The notes beneath the pieces are model-generated. The model did not search any database, had not been told where the DNA came from, and saw only the letters and a program-made list of their open reading frames with translations. Of a stretch of 64,000 nucleotides of DNA, positions 1 through 8,380 are shown piece by piece; positions within the stretch are counted from its first letter, which is position 1; the number at the start of each line of letters is the position of its first letter. The translations under genes were made by a program, and so were the position numbers. This DNA comes from JAGVSR01 sp963750715 (GTDB lineage Bacteria > Pseudomonadota > Alphaproteobacteria > Rhizobiales > Hyphomicrobiaceae). Location of the stretch: contig CAVVRP010000014.1 in the NCBI GenBank assembly GCA_963750715.1, positions 186,001 to 250,000 of the forward strand. The letters are read 5' to 3'.

Positions 1-121
1 CGCCGAGCAGCGCCTTCAGACCCCGGAATGAGAACGGGCGGTCGAAAAGGGTGACCTCGTAGACCTGGTCGGGCTTGGGATTGGCAACCGGGATCTCGTT
101 GAGCGGCTTCAGCGCGATCAT
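1..121 (-). CDS. eutB: Ethanolamine ammonia-lyase large subunit, N-terminal part (cut by window edge)
   Basis: Only the first 40 codons are inside the window. They begin at the ATG at 121 and include YEVTLFDRPFSFRGLKALLG, which matches the start of EutB, where a YxxxLF…FxFxxLKxLL segment is typical. EutB is the catalytic subunit of the cobalamin-dependent lyase that splits ethanolamine into acetaldehyde and ammonia. It lies 38 bases downstream of eutA on the same strand, so the two are probably co-transcribed. The rest of the gene, and any eutC, lie outside the window. The neighbouring reactivase gene supports the call. Confidence 0.8.
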   Translation of the reverse strand, partial: MIALKPLNEIPVANPKPDQVYEVTLFDRPFSFRGLKALLG

Positions 122-159
122 GTACTATCTCCTGGGTCGTGGTCGGTGCCTTGGTCGCA

Positions 160-1620
160 TCAATTTCCGGCCTGCGGGTTCGCGCACGCCGTCATGCCGT
201 AGAACGAGACCGGGACGACGCCGTGGCGCGGCCGTCCGAGGTTGACGAACTGCGCATCGCGCACCGGGATCTCGTCGATGACAACAAGGTTGTGATGCCC
301 CTGCTGCCACCCGGTTGCGTAATTGCCGATCGCCTTTCCGGCATTCGCGGTTGTCAGCAAGACTATAGCGTGACCGTTGGTTTCGACAGAGGCCAGCGCC
401 TTGCCAAGATCGAGGCCGAAAGTCCTGACTCCGTCCAGGGCCGGGTGAGCGTCCGGCCAGACAATCTGCAGGCAGGCGCCGCGCGGCGCGACGGCCGCGA
501 GGGTCACGGCCGCCTGTAGCGTCGCGACGTCAGCGGGTGCGGTCAACGACGCGACGACCGGGAGGTCGCGCAGTGGCAGGACTTCAGGTCGGGGAAGGAA
601 TAACGTGGTGCCTGAGACTTCCGTGCTGTGCAGCGTCAACCCCTGCACTGTGGCCCGGCCGCCTGTTTCGGGCCTAAACTCAGTAAGGTCCCGCCTCAAG
701 CGGGGTGACTCCAGAATGCCATAGGCCAGCTCGATGCCGAGATCACCGTATGCCGTGGTCGATGGGCGCGGCGCACCGCACACGACGGCGTAGACGATTT
801 CACCGACGCCGCCGGAGAATGTTACAACGGCCTCGTCTGCCGCAGCGGTTTCGAAAGGTACCTGGTCGATTGCCCTGCCGGCGGGTGTTGCGAAGAAGCC
901 CCGGTCTCCTGTGACCAGCGCCTCGAGTCCGGCGACGAGATACGATACGATCTGCGACACGTCGCGATCTGGCAGGATCGAGCCGATGCTGGCGTCGATG
1001 CCAAGTTCCCTACAGATCGCCCGGCCGAAGTCCGTGACCGCGACAACTTCGAAGGTGCCGGGCGAAAAACGGAAATGGCGGGCGCCGATGAAGCAGCAAC
1101 CGGTGGAGTGCACGTTTCCGGCGAGCCCGAGCGCCGGATTCGTCGTGCCGCCGCCGATGTCGAGGTTGAGGATCGCCCGGTCGGGATAGGCACGCGACAG
1201 GCCGGAGACGCTACCCATGAAGGCGAGCCACGATTCAAAACGCGGGTCGTCCGCCGTCGCCACCACGGCTTCGCCGACTGTCTCTTCCACCAGGCGTGTC
1301 AGGGCATCCGCATTTTCCCGCCGGGCGGCAAGCCCGGTGACAATCGCACCGCCAGCGAACAACGACTCGCGATCGAGGCCCGCCTGATCGAGCCAACCCA
1401 GCAGCAGGTCTCGCACCGCCGCGATATCGATGGCTTCGCCCACGAACGGGGTGAACACGGGATCGGAGCGGTAGACGACTTGGGGCGTCGCAAACTCCAT
1501 GCGCCCGGTCGCGCAATTGACGCCCACGCCCGCGCGCGCGACGAGGGCGCTCGACGTCGTTGATCCGAAATCGAAACCGGCGAGAGTGACACGCCCACCG
1601 GCGGCGGAACCTTGGCTCAT
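160..1620 (-). CDS. eutA: Ethanolamine ammonia-lyase reactivating factor EutA
   Basis: 486 residues, close to the usual EutA length of about 470. It has an ASKHA-type nucleotide-binding fold: an N-terminal phosphate loop (FDFGSTTSSALVARA, residues about 16-30) and a second one (LNLDIGGGTTNPALG, about 151-165). EutA uses ATP to exchange damaged cobalamin in EutBC for fresh cofactor. It is followed directly by eutB, as expected for a minimal ethanolamine utilisation operon. No microcompartment shell genes are visible here. The start at the ATG at 1620 faces moeB across about 100 bases, which must carry the divergent promoters. Confidence 0.88.
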   Translation of the reverse strand: MSQGSAAGGRVTLAGFDFGSTTSSALVARAGVGVNCATGRMEFATPQVVYRSDPVFTPFVGEAIDIAAVRDLLLGWLDQAGLDRESLFAGGAIVTGLAARRENADALTRLVEETVGEAVVATADDPRFESWLAFMGSVSGLSRAYPDRAILNLDIGGGTTNPALGLAGNVHSTGCCFIGARHFRFSPGTFEVVAVTDFGRAICRELGIDASIGSILPDRDVSQIVSYLVAGLEALVTGDRGFFATPAGRAIDQVPFETAAADEAVVTFSGGVGEIVYAVVCGAPRPSTTAYGDLGIELAYGILESPRLRRDLTEFRPETGGRATVQGLTLHSTEVSGTTLFLPRPEVLPLRDLPVVASLTAPADVATLQAAVTLAAVAPRGACLQIVWPDAHPALDGVRTFGLDLGKALASVETNGHAIVLLTTANAGKAIGNYATGWQQGHHNLVVIDEIPVRDAQFVNLGRPRHGVVPVSFYGMTACANPQAGN

Positions 1621-1722
1621 ATGGGACCGCGCGTGCTAACCTACTGACGGAGATCGCTACACTAGCAACAGTACTACGTTCCTGCGAAACAATACGCCAA
1701 CCATTCAACCCGCGTAGCTGCC

Positions 1723-2562
1723 ATGGCGCTGACAAGCGACGAAATCCAGCGCTACAAGCGCCACCTCGTGCTGAAGGAGATCGGCGGCCAGGGCCAGCAG
1801 GCGCTCAAGTCGGCGCGCGTGCTCGTGGTCGGTGCGGGCGGTCTTGGTTCGCCCATTCTCATGTATCTGGCGGCTGCCGGCGTCGGCACGCTCGGCGTCA
1901 TCGATCCCGATACGGTGTCCCTCGACAACCTGCAACGCCAAATCGTGCACGACACGTCGCGCGTTGGTGCGCTTAAAGTCGACAGCGCAAAGGCTGCGGT
2001 TGCGCGCCTTAATCCCCATGTCTCGGTCGAGACATTTCCAACGCACATCGATGCGGCGAACGCTCTCGATCTTATCTCCCGGTACGACATCGTTACCGAC
2101 GGTTCGGACAATTTCGCGACGCGCTATCTCGTATCGGATGCCTGCTATCTCGCAAAAACGACGCTGGTGTCCGCCGCCCTAGGAGCCTTCGATGGCTACG
2201 TCACGACGTTGAAGCCGCATCTCAAGACGCCAGAGGGAATGCCTTTCCCCACCTATCGCTGCATATTCCCAGATGTCCCGCCGCCGGGCACTGTAGCGAA
2301 CTGCGCCGAGGTTGGCATACTCGGGTCGGTGGCCGGCGTCATAGGAACGCTAGCGGCGACCGAGATCATCAAGGAGATCACCGGCGCTGGCGACAGCCTC
2401 GCCGGCCGGCTGCTGCTCTATGATGCAAAGGATGCGCGCTTCGAGAGCATTCGGGTCGGCTGGGACGCGGATAATCCCTTGTCCGGGCACATGCCGACCA
2501 TTCACGATCTGTCTCTTCACACTGCCACTGGCGGCGTCGAAACGTGCGCTATTCAGCCATGA
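1723..2562 (+). CDS. moeB: MoeB/ThiF/HesA-family adenylyltransferase
   Basis: 279 residues, an E1-like enzyme that adenylates the C-terminal glycine of a small sulfur-carrier protein (MoaD or ThiS) for molybdopterin or thiamin synthesis. The N-terminus has the family start RYKRHLVLKEIGGQGQ. It is followed by the nucleotide-binding VVGAGGLGSP (about residues 36-45), the DNLQRQI motif, the SDNFATRYL motif and NCAEVGILGSVAGVIGTL. The zinc CxxC pairs of E. coli MoeB are incomplete: the first site reads TYRC and no second pair is seen near the C-terminus. Which carrier it serves cannot be told. It is divergent from eutA and apparently a single gene. Confidence 0.85.
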   Translation: MALTSDEIQRYKRHLVLKEIGGQGQQALKSARVLVVGAGGLGSPILMYLAAAGVGTLGVIDPDTVSLDNLQRQIVHDTSRVGALKVDSAKAAVARLNPHVSVETFPTHIDAANALDLISRYDIVTDGSDNFATRYLVSDACYLAKTTLVSAALGAFDGYVTTLKPHLKTPEGMPFPTYRCIFPDVPPPGTVANCAEVGILGSVAGVIGTLAATEIIKEITGAGDSLAGRLLLYDAKDARFESIRVGWDADNPLSGHMPTIHDLSLHTATGGVETCAIQP

Positions 2563-2840
2563 ACTTCTCGCTGGCGGTGACGAGACTGCCCTGCGGATTG
2601 GTGACACAGTAGTCGTTCATCTTCTCCGCCTGCTTCACGAATTGATCGAGGTCGATCATCGTCGAGTCCTGCTCCTTGGAGCTCGTGTGGCATCCGGCCA
2701 GCCATCAACATTGTATCGCCGATGTCCTTGAGCACACTGTCTTTGGAAAGGGCGTTCTCGCATTTGACGATGGCGAGGTCGTAGGCATCCTTGCCGGGTT
2801 TTGAGATCGCCTCGCCCATAAACTTTTCGTTCGCCGACAT
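2549..2840 (-). pseudogene. Decayed small protein with two YC…EKFM(G/A)E repeats
   Basis: Reading the minus strand gives SANEKFMGEAISKPGKDAYD and onward to about base 2705. The same protein then seems to continue in another frame as CHTSSKEQDSTMIDLDQFVK and ends ASEKFMAE at a stop at 2549. A one-base frameshift near 2705 joins them at a lipobox-like LMAGC. Upstream, an open stretch reads TLAYCAERPNIAVM without a start codon. Both halves carry a similar Y-C-x(3)-P…EKFM(G/A)E unit. It overlaps the end of moeB by 14 bases, tail to tail. The family was not recognised; a remnant seems likeliest. Confidence 0.35.
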
Positions 2841-2908
2841 GACGGCGATATTGGGGCGTTCCGCGCAGTACGCGAGCGTCTCGGAATGCCGCGGATCGCG
2901 CCGGGCGC

Positions 2909-3919
2909 CTAGAACATCGCCGGATGGACCTTGTCGGGCGGCGCGTGGCCGTCGAGGAAGGCCTTGATGTTGATGATCACCTTCTCGCCCATCTCAATGC
3001 GGCCTTCGATGGTCGCCGAACTCATGTGCGGCAAAGCGACGACGCGGTCGGAGGCGAGGAGCTTCGGATTTACTGCCGGCTCGTGCTCGAACACGTCAAG
3101 ACCAGCGCCCGCGATCGAACCCGACTCGATCATGCGCGAGAGTTCGTTCTCGTCGATAACCTCGCCGCGGGCGGTATTGACGATGTAGGCGGTCGGCTTC
3201 AACAGCTTCAAACGCCGTGCCGACAGAAGATGGTAGGTCGCCGGGGTATGGGGGCAGTTGACCGAGATGATGTCCATGCGCATCAACATCTGGTCGAGGC
3301 TTTCCCAATAGGTCGCCTCGAGTTCACGCTCGAGATCGGGCGAGACGCGCTTGCGGTTGTGGTAGTGGATCTGCAGGCCGAACGCCTTGGCGCGTTGCGC
3401 GACGGCCTGACCGATGCGACCCATGCCGATGATGCCGAGCCGCTTTCCGAAGATGCGATGGCCGAGCATCCACGTCGGCGACCAGCCGGCCCAGTGGTTT
3501 CTCGTGTCCTTCAGGTAGCCCGCTCCTTCGGCCAAGCGGCGGGGCACGGCCAGAATGAGCGCCATGGTCATGTCGGCGGTGTCTTCCGTCAGCACGCCGG
3601 GCGTGTTGGTGACGCTGACGCCACGGTTGCGCGCCGTATCGAGATCGATGTTATCGACGCCCGTGCCGAAGTTGGCGATCAGACGGAGCTGGGGACCGGC
3701 CTGGGAAATGATACCGCGATCGATCCGGTCGGTCACGGTCGGAACAAGAACGTCGGCGATCTTGGCCGCCTCCACGAGCTGGGCATGAGTCATCGGCTTA
3801 TCATCGACATTGAGGTGCGCGTCGAACAGCTCGCGCATTCGCGTCTCAACGACATCGGGCAACCTGCGCGTGACGATGACAACCGGCTTCTTTGCACTGC
3901 TTGGCATGGACCTTGGCAT
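2909..3919 (-). CDS. gyaR: D-isomer-specific 2-hydroxyacid dehydrogenase (glyoxylate/hydroxypyruvate reductase)
   Basis: About 335 residues, cytosolic NAD(P)H-dependent reductase of the GyaR/GhrB type. It has the Rossmann motif GIIGMGRIGQAVAQRA, the substrate-side FGTGVDNIDL, the catalytic arginine in NTARGEVID, the glutamate in FEHEP and the histidine in LPHMSSAT. The frame stays open to a TTG at 4039, but the alignable protein starts at one of two close ATGs, at 3919 or 3907. The likely reaction is glyoxylate to glycolate or hydroxypyruvate to glycerate, fitting a serine-cycle or C1/C2 metabolism. The exact substrate is not proven. Confidence 0.85.
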   Translation of the reverse strand: MPRSMPSSAKKPVVIVTRRLPDVVETRMRELFDAHLNVDDKPMTHAQLVEAAKIADVLVPTVTDRIDRGIISQAGPQLRLIANFGTGVDNIDLDTARNRGVSVTNTPGVLTEDTADMTMALILAVPRRLAEGAGYLKDTRNHWAGWSPTWMLGHRIFGKRLGIIGMGRIGQAVAQRAKAFGLQIHYHNRKRVSPDLERELEATYWESLDQMLMRMDIISVNCPHTPATYHLLSARRLKLLKPTAYIVNTARGEVIDENELSRMIESGSIAGAGLDVFEHEPAVNPKLLASDRVVALPHMSSATIEGRIEMGEKVIINIKAFLDGHAPPDKVHPAMF

Positions 3920-4147
3920 ATCCTTTGGCGTGAGAGGGGCGTGCCACGGTAACGGGCGATTTGAGGACCTGGAGAAGAGAGCGCTGTCGCCGGTTACGTC
4001 TCCTGTTTCGTGTCTAACAGATGGCTTCAAGGAAAACAAAGCAGCGGGATGCCATGGTGGCCGGAAATATTGACGTCCACAGTGGCATTGGCCGTCGACG
4101 GTGACAGCGGCTTGCCGCGCCCAAGGCTGTTGTATTAGGTCGTTAGC

Positions 4148-4726
4148 ATGACAGGCATCATTGCTTCGCTACGGCGGCTCTCATTCGGATTTTTTGCAAT
4201 CGGCATCACCATTTGCCTTGCAGGCACCATTGCCGCGGCGGCGGATCCCGTCATCGACCCGCCGGGGCCTGCGACGAAGCCTGGGAGCGGGCTCCCCATT
4301 CCCCGATTCGTCAGTCTGAAGTCCGACAAGGTTAACCTTCGTTCCGGGCCGGGAACGGAATACCCGGCGACCTGGGTCTACCGGCGCGCCGGGTTGCCGG
4401 TCGAAGTGACCGCTGAATTCGACGCCTGGCGCAAGGTGCGCGACGCGGAGGGAGTGACCGGCTGGGTGCTGAACAGCCTGCTGTCGGGCCGCCGCACCGC
4501 ACTAGTGTTGCCATGGGAGGTGAAGGCCGATCAGCCCTTGCCGCAGATCCCCGTTCGCATGAGCGACAGCGTGCGCGCCAAGCCCGTCGCAATCGTCGAG
4601 GCAGGGGTGATCGCCAACGTGCATGCCTGCGACGGCACGTGGTGTCAGATCACCGTCGATGCCTATCGCGGCTACATCGAGCAGAAAAAGCTGTGGGGCG
4701 TCTACGAGGGTGAAAGGCTGGAGTGA
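4148..4726 (+). CDS. Secreted protein with bacterial SH3 domains
   Basis: 192 residues. An N-terminal signal peptide (hydrophobic run FFAIGITICLAGTIAAAA, residues about 15-32) is followed by an SH3b domain with the typical VNLRSGPGTEYPATWVYRRAGLPV signature and GWVLNSLLSG. A second weaker unit carries CDGTWCQITVDAYRGYIE near the C-terminus. Such proteins sit in the periplasm and bind cell-wall peptides or partner proteins. The start at 4148 is the only one that keeps a full signal peptide. It stands between gyaR and irr and is transcribed alone. Confidence 0.82.
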   Translation: MTGIIASLRRLSFGFFAIGITICLAGTIAAAADPVIDPPGPATKPGSGLPIPRFVSLKSDKVNLRSGPGTEYPATWVYRRAGLPVEVTAEFDAWRKVRDAEGVTGWVLNSLLSGRRTALVLPWEVKADQPLPQIPVRMSDSVRAKPVAIVEAGVIANVHACDGTWCQITVDAYRGYIEQKKLWGVYEGERLE

Positions 4727-4760
4727 GAGGGTTACCCCGATCGGCACAGGCCCGGCCGGC

Positions 4761-5183
4761 TTACTTCGCCACCAGGCGCACGACGACGTCGATGTGGCTG
4801 ATTCGCATGCCTTCGGGCGGTTCGGGAAGGCCGTCGACCCGGACGTTATCGCCGGGAATGTCGATCAGCTTTCCTTCAGCTTCCACGTAGAAATGATTGT
4901 GATTTGAAATGTTGGTGTCGAAGTAGGCCTTCGATCCATCGACCGCGAGTTCGCGCAGAAGGCCCGCTTCCGTGAACTGATGCAGCGTATTGTAGACAGT
5001 CGCCAGAGACACCTGCTCGCCACCGGCAACCACTTCAGCATGCAGCGATTCTGCTGAAACGTGACGATCCCCCGAGCCGAACAGAAGGCCGCCCAACAAA
5101 AGCCGCTGCCGCGTCGGGCGCAGGCCCGCTGACCGCAAGATATCGGTTATGGACTCTTCGTCCTGGTGAGACGTGCTTTCCAA
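4761..5183 (-). CDS. irr: Iron response regulator Irr (Fur family)
   Basis: A Fur-family winged-helix regulator. ILRSAGLRPTRQR begins the DNA-binding domain, and HVSAESLHAE and SLATVYNTLHQFTEAGLLRE are strongly Irr/Fur-like. The dimer domain has NHNHFYVEAEG, corresponding to the histidine-rich haem/metal site, and ends IDVVVRL. In Hyphomicrobiales Irr represses or activates haem and iron genes according to haem status. No GCP haem-regulatory motif is present. The frame stays open to a GTG at 5282, but the first residues there are coded by a tandem 17-base repeat and look like leader. A TTG at 5183 is the more plausible start. Confidence 0.85.
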   Translation of the reverse strand: MESTSHQDEESITDILRSAGLRPTRQRLLLGGLLFGSGDRHVSAESLHAEVVAGGEQVSLATVYNTLHQFTEAGLLRELAVDGSKAYFDTNISNHNHFYVEAEGKLIDIPGDNVRVDGLPEPPEGMRISHIDVVVRLVAK

Positions 5184-5254
5184 GGAACTCGTAAGCCTCT
5201 TCAACCCGCTTAGGCTGCAGCAGACACGGCAAGGAAACCCGCGGGACCCAAGTT

Positions 5255-5288
5255 CGACAACACACAGTATACGACAACACACAGTATA
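5255..5288. repeat. Tandem 17-base duplication upstream of irr
   Basis: CGACAACACACAGTATA occurs twice back to back (5255-5271 and 5272-5288). It lies in the 5' region of irr, where promoter or operator DNA is expected, and may double a regulatory site. Confidence 0.9.
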
Positions 5289-5494
5289 TGTGTGAGGGAC
5301 TTATCCTGCAACCAAACGATCGCTAACGACGTGGATAGTCCCCGTCAAGTGGGCAGTGGGTGGCGGCTGGCATCTTGACGACCAGGGGGTTTACCTTTTG
5401 AAGGGGGGGCGAGTGTGTTAGGAACCCGGCGCCCCGCCGGGCAACGCGGCATCGTGCCGGCGCGGCAACGATAACAGGGAAGACAAAGGCAGCA

Positions 5495-6025
5495 ATGGCA
5501 GAGCGCCGTTCCAGCTACGATTACGAGGATCTGCTGTCCTGCGGTCGCGGCGAGCTATTCGGTCCGGGAAATGCGCAGTTGCCCCTGCCGCCGATGCTCA
5601 TGTTTACGAGCATCCCCCACATTTCCGACACCGGGGGAGCGCACGGCAAAGGCGAGATCATCGCGGAACTACCGGTCGCGGGCAACACGAGCCTCGACTG
5701 GTTCTTCGACTGTCACTTTGCCGGCGACCCTGTCATGCCCGGCTGCCTCGGGCTCGACGCCTTGTGGCAGCTGACCGGCTTTTTCCTTGGCTGGCTGGGC
5801 GCCCCCGGGAGGGGCCGAGCGCTTGGCGTAGGTGAGGTGAAATTCAGCGGCATGGTGCTGAAAACGACGGGTAAGCTGGAGTACGTCGTACACCCGAAGA
5901 GGGTCATACTGCGCAAGCTGAAGCTGGCGATCGCAGACGGTCAATTGAAGGCGGACGGTCAGGTCATCTACACGGCAACGGACATGCGCGTCGGATTGTT
6001 CGAGGCAGGGGAAGCCCCGGCTTAA
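5495..6025 (+). CDS. fabA: (3R)-3-hydroxydecanoyl-ACP dehydratase/isomerase FabA
   Basis: 176 residues, the normal FabA length. The hotdog-fold active site is visible: the catalytic histidine in WFFDCHFAGDPVMPGCLGLD and the aspartate of GCLGLDALWQ, then GFFLGW. FabA dehydrates 3-hydroxydecanoyl-ACP and isomerises trans-2 to cis-3-decenoyl-ACP, the branch point to unsaturated fatty acids. fabB follows 66 bases later and fabI after that, so the three form an anaerobic-type unsaturated fatty acid operon. About 210 bases of promoter region lie upstream, with a GC-rich CCCGGCG…CGCCGGG hairpin at 5425-5441. Confidence 0.95.
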   Translation: MAERRSSYDYEDLLSCGRGELFGPGNAQLPLPPMLMFTSIPHISDTGGAHGKGEIIAELPVAGNTSLDWFFDCHFAGDPVMPGCLGLDALWQLTGFFLGWLGAPGRGRALGVGEVKFSGMVLKTTGKLEYVVHPKRVILRKLKLAIADGQLKADGQVIYTATDMRVGLFEAGEAPA

Positions 6026-6091
6026 GCGACGGCGAATAGGCGGCCGGCGATCCGGCCACTCGACGATGCGGCGATTAAAGAGGGTTTGCGG

Positions 6092-7324
6092 ATGAGACGG
6101 GTTGCCGTGACCGGCATGGGCATTGTGTCGTCGATCGGAAACAACACCCAGGAAGTTGTCGCATCGCTGCGCGAGGCCCGGTCCGGCATCGTGCGGGCGG
6201 AAAAGTACGCCGAACTCGGCTTCAAGTGCCAAGTCCACGGCGAGCCGAAGCTCGACTTGGAAGGCATGGTGCCGCGCAAGCCCAAGCGCTTCATGAACCC
6301 CGGCGTCGCCTGGAACTACATTGCCATGGACCAGGCGATCCGGGACGCGGGCCTTGATCCTTCCGACGTCGTGAACGAGCGGACCGGCATCATCATGGGG
6401 TCCGGCGGGCCATCGACGCGCGCCATTGTGGAGGCGGCCGAGACGACCATTAAATCCGGCGGCCCGAAGAAAATCGGCCCGTTCGAAGTTCCCAAAGCCA
6501 TGTGTTCGGGCCCTTCGGCAGCGCTCGCCACTGCCTTCCAGATCAAGGGCACGAACTACTCCATCTCGTCCGCATGTGCGACCAGCGCTCACTGCATCGG
6601 CAACGCCGCAGAACTCATCCAGTGGGGCAAGCAGGATGTGATCTTCGCCGGCGGCTGCGAGGAGCTCGACTGGACGCTGTCGAATTTGTTCGACGCCATG
6701 GGCGCCATGTCATCGCATTTCAACGATGCACCGCAATCGGCAAGCCGGGCGTATGACAAGAACCGCGACGGCTTCGTCATCGCCGGGGGCGCGGGCGTCG
6801 TCGTGCTCGAAGAACTCGGCCGCGCCAAGGCTCGCGGCGCCAAAATCTACGGCGAAGTGGCCGGTTACGGCGCGACGTCGGACGGCTTCGACATGGTGGC
6901 GCCATCCGGGGAGGGTGCCGTGCGTTGCATGAAGCTCGCGATGCAAGGCCTCGACGGCAGGGGCGTGCCGCACATCGACTACATCAATCCGCACGGAACC
7001 GGCACGCCCGTCGGCGATGAACGCGAGATCCAGGCCATCCGCGAGGTCTTCGGCGGCAATATCCCCTCGATCGCGGCGACCAAGCCGCTGACGGGCCATT
7101 CGCTCGGCGCGATCGGCGTCCAGGAAGCGATCTTCTCGCTGCTCATGCTTAACAACGGTTTCATCTGCGAAAGCGCAAACATCGAGGAAATTGACCCGGC
7201 ATTCGCCGATGTGCCCATCGTCAGAAGTCGAATGGACAACGCGCAACTTAACTGTGTGATGTCGAACAGCTTCGGTTTTGGCGGAACCAATGCCACCTTG
7301 GTGTTCCGCCGCTCGGATGGCTAA
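6092..7324 (+). CDS. fabB: 3-oxoacyl-ACP synthase I FabB
   Basis: 410 residues. The Cys-His-His triad is visible: the nucleophile in SSACATSAHCIGNAAE, and histidines in INPHGTGTPVGD and TKPLTGHSLGA. The C-terminus has the NSFGFGGTNATLVF loop. It elongates cis-3-decenoyl-ACP and other acyl-ACPs with malonyl-ACP. The ATG at 6092 is preferred over a TTG at 6086 because AAGAGGG (6078-6084) sits at the right distance. It lies between fabA and fabI. Confidence 0.95.
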   Translation: MRRVAVTGMGIVSSIGNNTQEVVASLREARSGIVRAEKYAELGFKCQVHGEPKLDLEGMVPRKPKRFMNPGVAWNYIAMDQAIRDAGLDPSDVVNERTGIIMGSGGPSTRAIVEAAETTIKSGGPKKIGPFEVPKAMCSGPSAALATAFQIKGTNYSISSACATSAHCIGNAAELIQWGKQDVIFAGGCEELDWTLSNLFDAMGAMSSHFNDAPQSASRAYDKNRDGFVIAGGAGVVVLEELGRAKARGAKIYGEVAGYGATSDGFDMVAPSGEGAVRCMKLAMQGLDGRGVPHIDYINPHGTGTPVGDEREIQAIREVFGGNIPSIAATKPLTGHSLGAIGVQEAIFSLLMLNNGFICESANIEEIDPAFADVPIVRSRMDNAQLNCVMSNSFGFGGTNATLVFRRSDG

Positions 7325-7462
7325 CGAACTGCCATATCGCGGCTCTACGGAGACGACCCTTATGCGTCTCCCCTGGGATCGCCCGATATGCGACTGTACA
7401 GGAATGGCGGCGGCTGGTTTGAAGTCCAGGGTCGCAGATTAGGCGCAAGAACGAGGGCCCCC

Positions 7463-8332
7463 ATGGCCGAATTCGATATTGCCAAGCCCGGCCCGATGAT
7501 GACCGGAAAACGCGGCCTCATCATGGGAGTCGCCAACGAGCGCTCCATTGCCTGGGGCATCGCACGCATTCTGGCGGGGCAGGGCGCGAAGCTCGCCTTC
7601 ACCTATCAGGGCGACGCATTTGGCCGACGCGCCGTGCCGCTGGCGCAGTCGCTCGGCTCCGACATCATCGAGCCGTGCAATGTGCTCGACCTTGCTAGCG
7701 TCGACAACGTGTTCGCCCGCATCAAAGAAACCTGGGGCGGTCTCGACTTCGTCGTACATGCGCTCGCCTACTCCGACCCACGCGAACTCTCGGGACGCTA
7801 CGCCGACACGACGCGTGAAAACTTCACCAATACGATGGTGATTTCGTGCTTCTCGTTCACGGAGATCGCCAAGCGCGCGGCTGACCTGATGCCAGACGGC
7901 GGTTCGCTGCTGACGTTGTCGTACGGCGGCGCGACCCGCGCTGTGCCGTCCTATAACGTCATGGGCGTGGCCAAGGCCGCGCTGGAAGCTTCGGTCCGCT
8001 ACCTGGCAACCGATCTGGGTCCGCAGGGCATCCGCGTCAATGCGCTGTCGGCCGGTCCCATGCGCACGCTGTCTGGGGCAGGCGTCTCGGACGCACGCGT
8101 GATCTTCAATTTCCAGAAAGAGCACTCTCCCCTGAAGCGCACGCCGACGCTGGACGAAGTCGGCGGCTCGGCGCTCTATCTGCTGTCGCCGCTTTCGGGC
8201 GCCGTCACGGGCGAAGTTCATTTCGTCGACTGCGGCTACAATACCGTGTCGATGCCCACGCTCGAGGCCTTGAAGGCCGCAGAGCAGGAGCACGCCGTTG
8301 CCAGACGGTCTTCGGGTGAAGCAGCCGAGTGA
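7463..8332 (+). CDS. fabI: Enoyl-ACP reductase FabI
   Basis: About 289 residues. A short-chain-dehydrogenase fold with the FabI cofactor motif GVANERSIAWGIA and the catalytic Tyr-x6-Lys in SYNVMGVAK, with the second tyrosine in LSYGG. It reduces trans-2-enoyl-ACP using NADH in the last step of each elongation cycle and is the family inhibited by triclosan. The ATG at 7463 follows GAGGG (7453-7457). The frame is open upstream to 7388 but that part is not family-like. It closes the fabA-fabB-fabI run. Confidence 0.95.
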   Translation: MAEFDIAKPGPMMTGKRGLIMGVANERSIAWGIARILAGQGAKLAFTYQGDAFGRRAVPLAQSLGSDIIEPCNVLDLASVDNVFARIKETWGGLDFVVHALAYSDPRELSGRYADTTRENFTNTMVISCFSFTEIAKRAADLMPDGGSLLTLSYGGATRAVPSYNVMGVAKAALEASVRYLATDLGPQGIRVNALSAGPMRTLSGAGVSDARVIFNFQKEHSPLKRTPTLDEVGGSALYLLSPLSGAVTGEVHFVDCGYNTVSMPTLEALKAAEQEHAVARRSSGEAAE

Positions 8333-8380
8333 TCTAGCGGTGCTTGACGGCATCGTGTTCGCCACGCATTGATCCGCCCC

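Noticed and set aside
5669..6592. 307-codon minus-strand frame over fabA-fabB
   Set aside because: Antisense of two clearly conserved genes.
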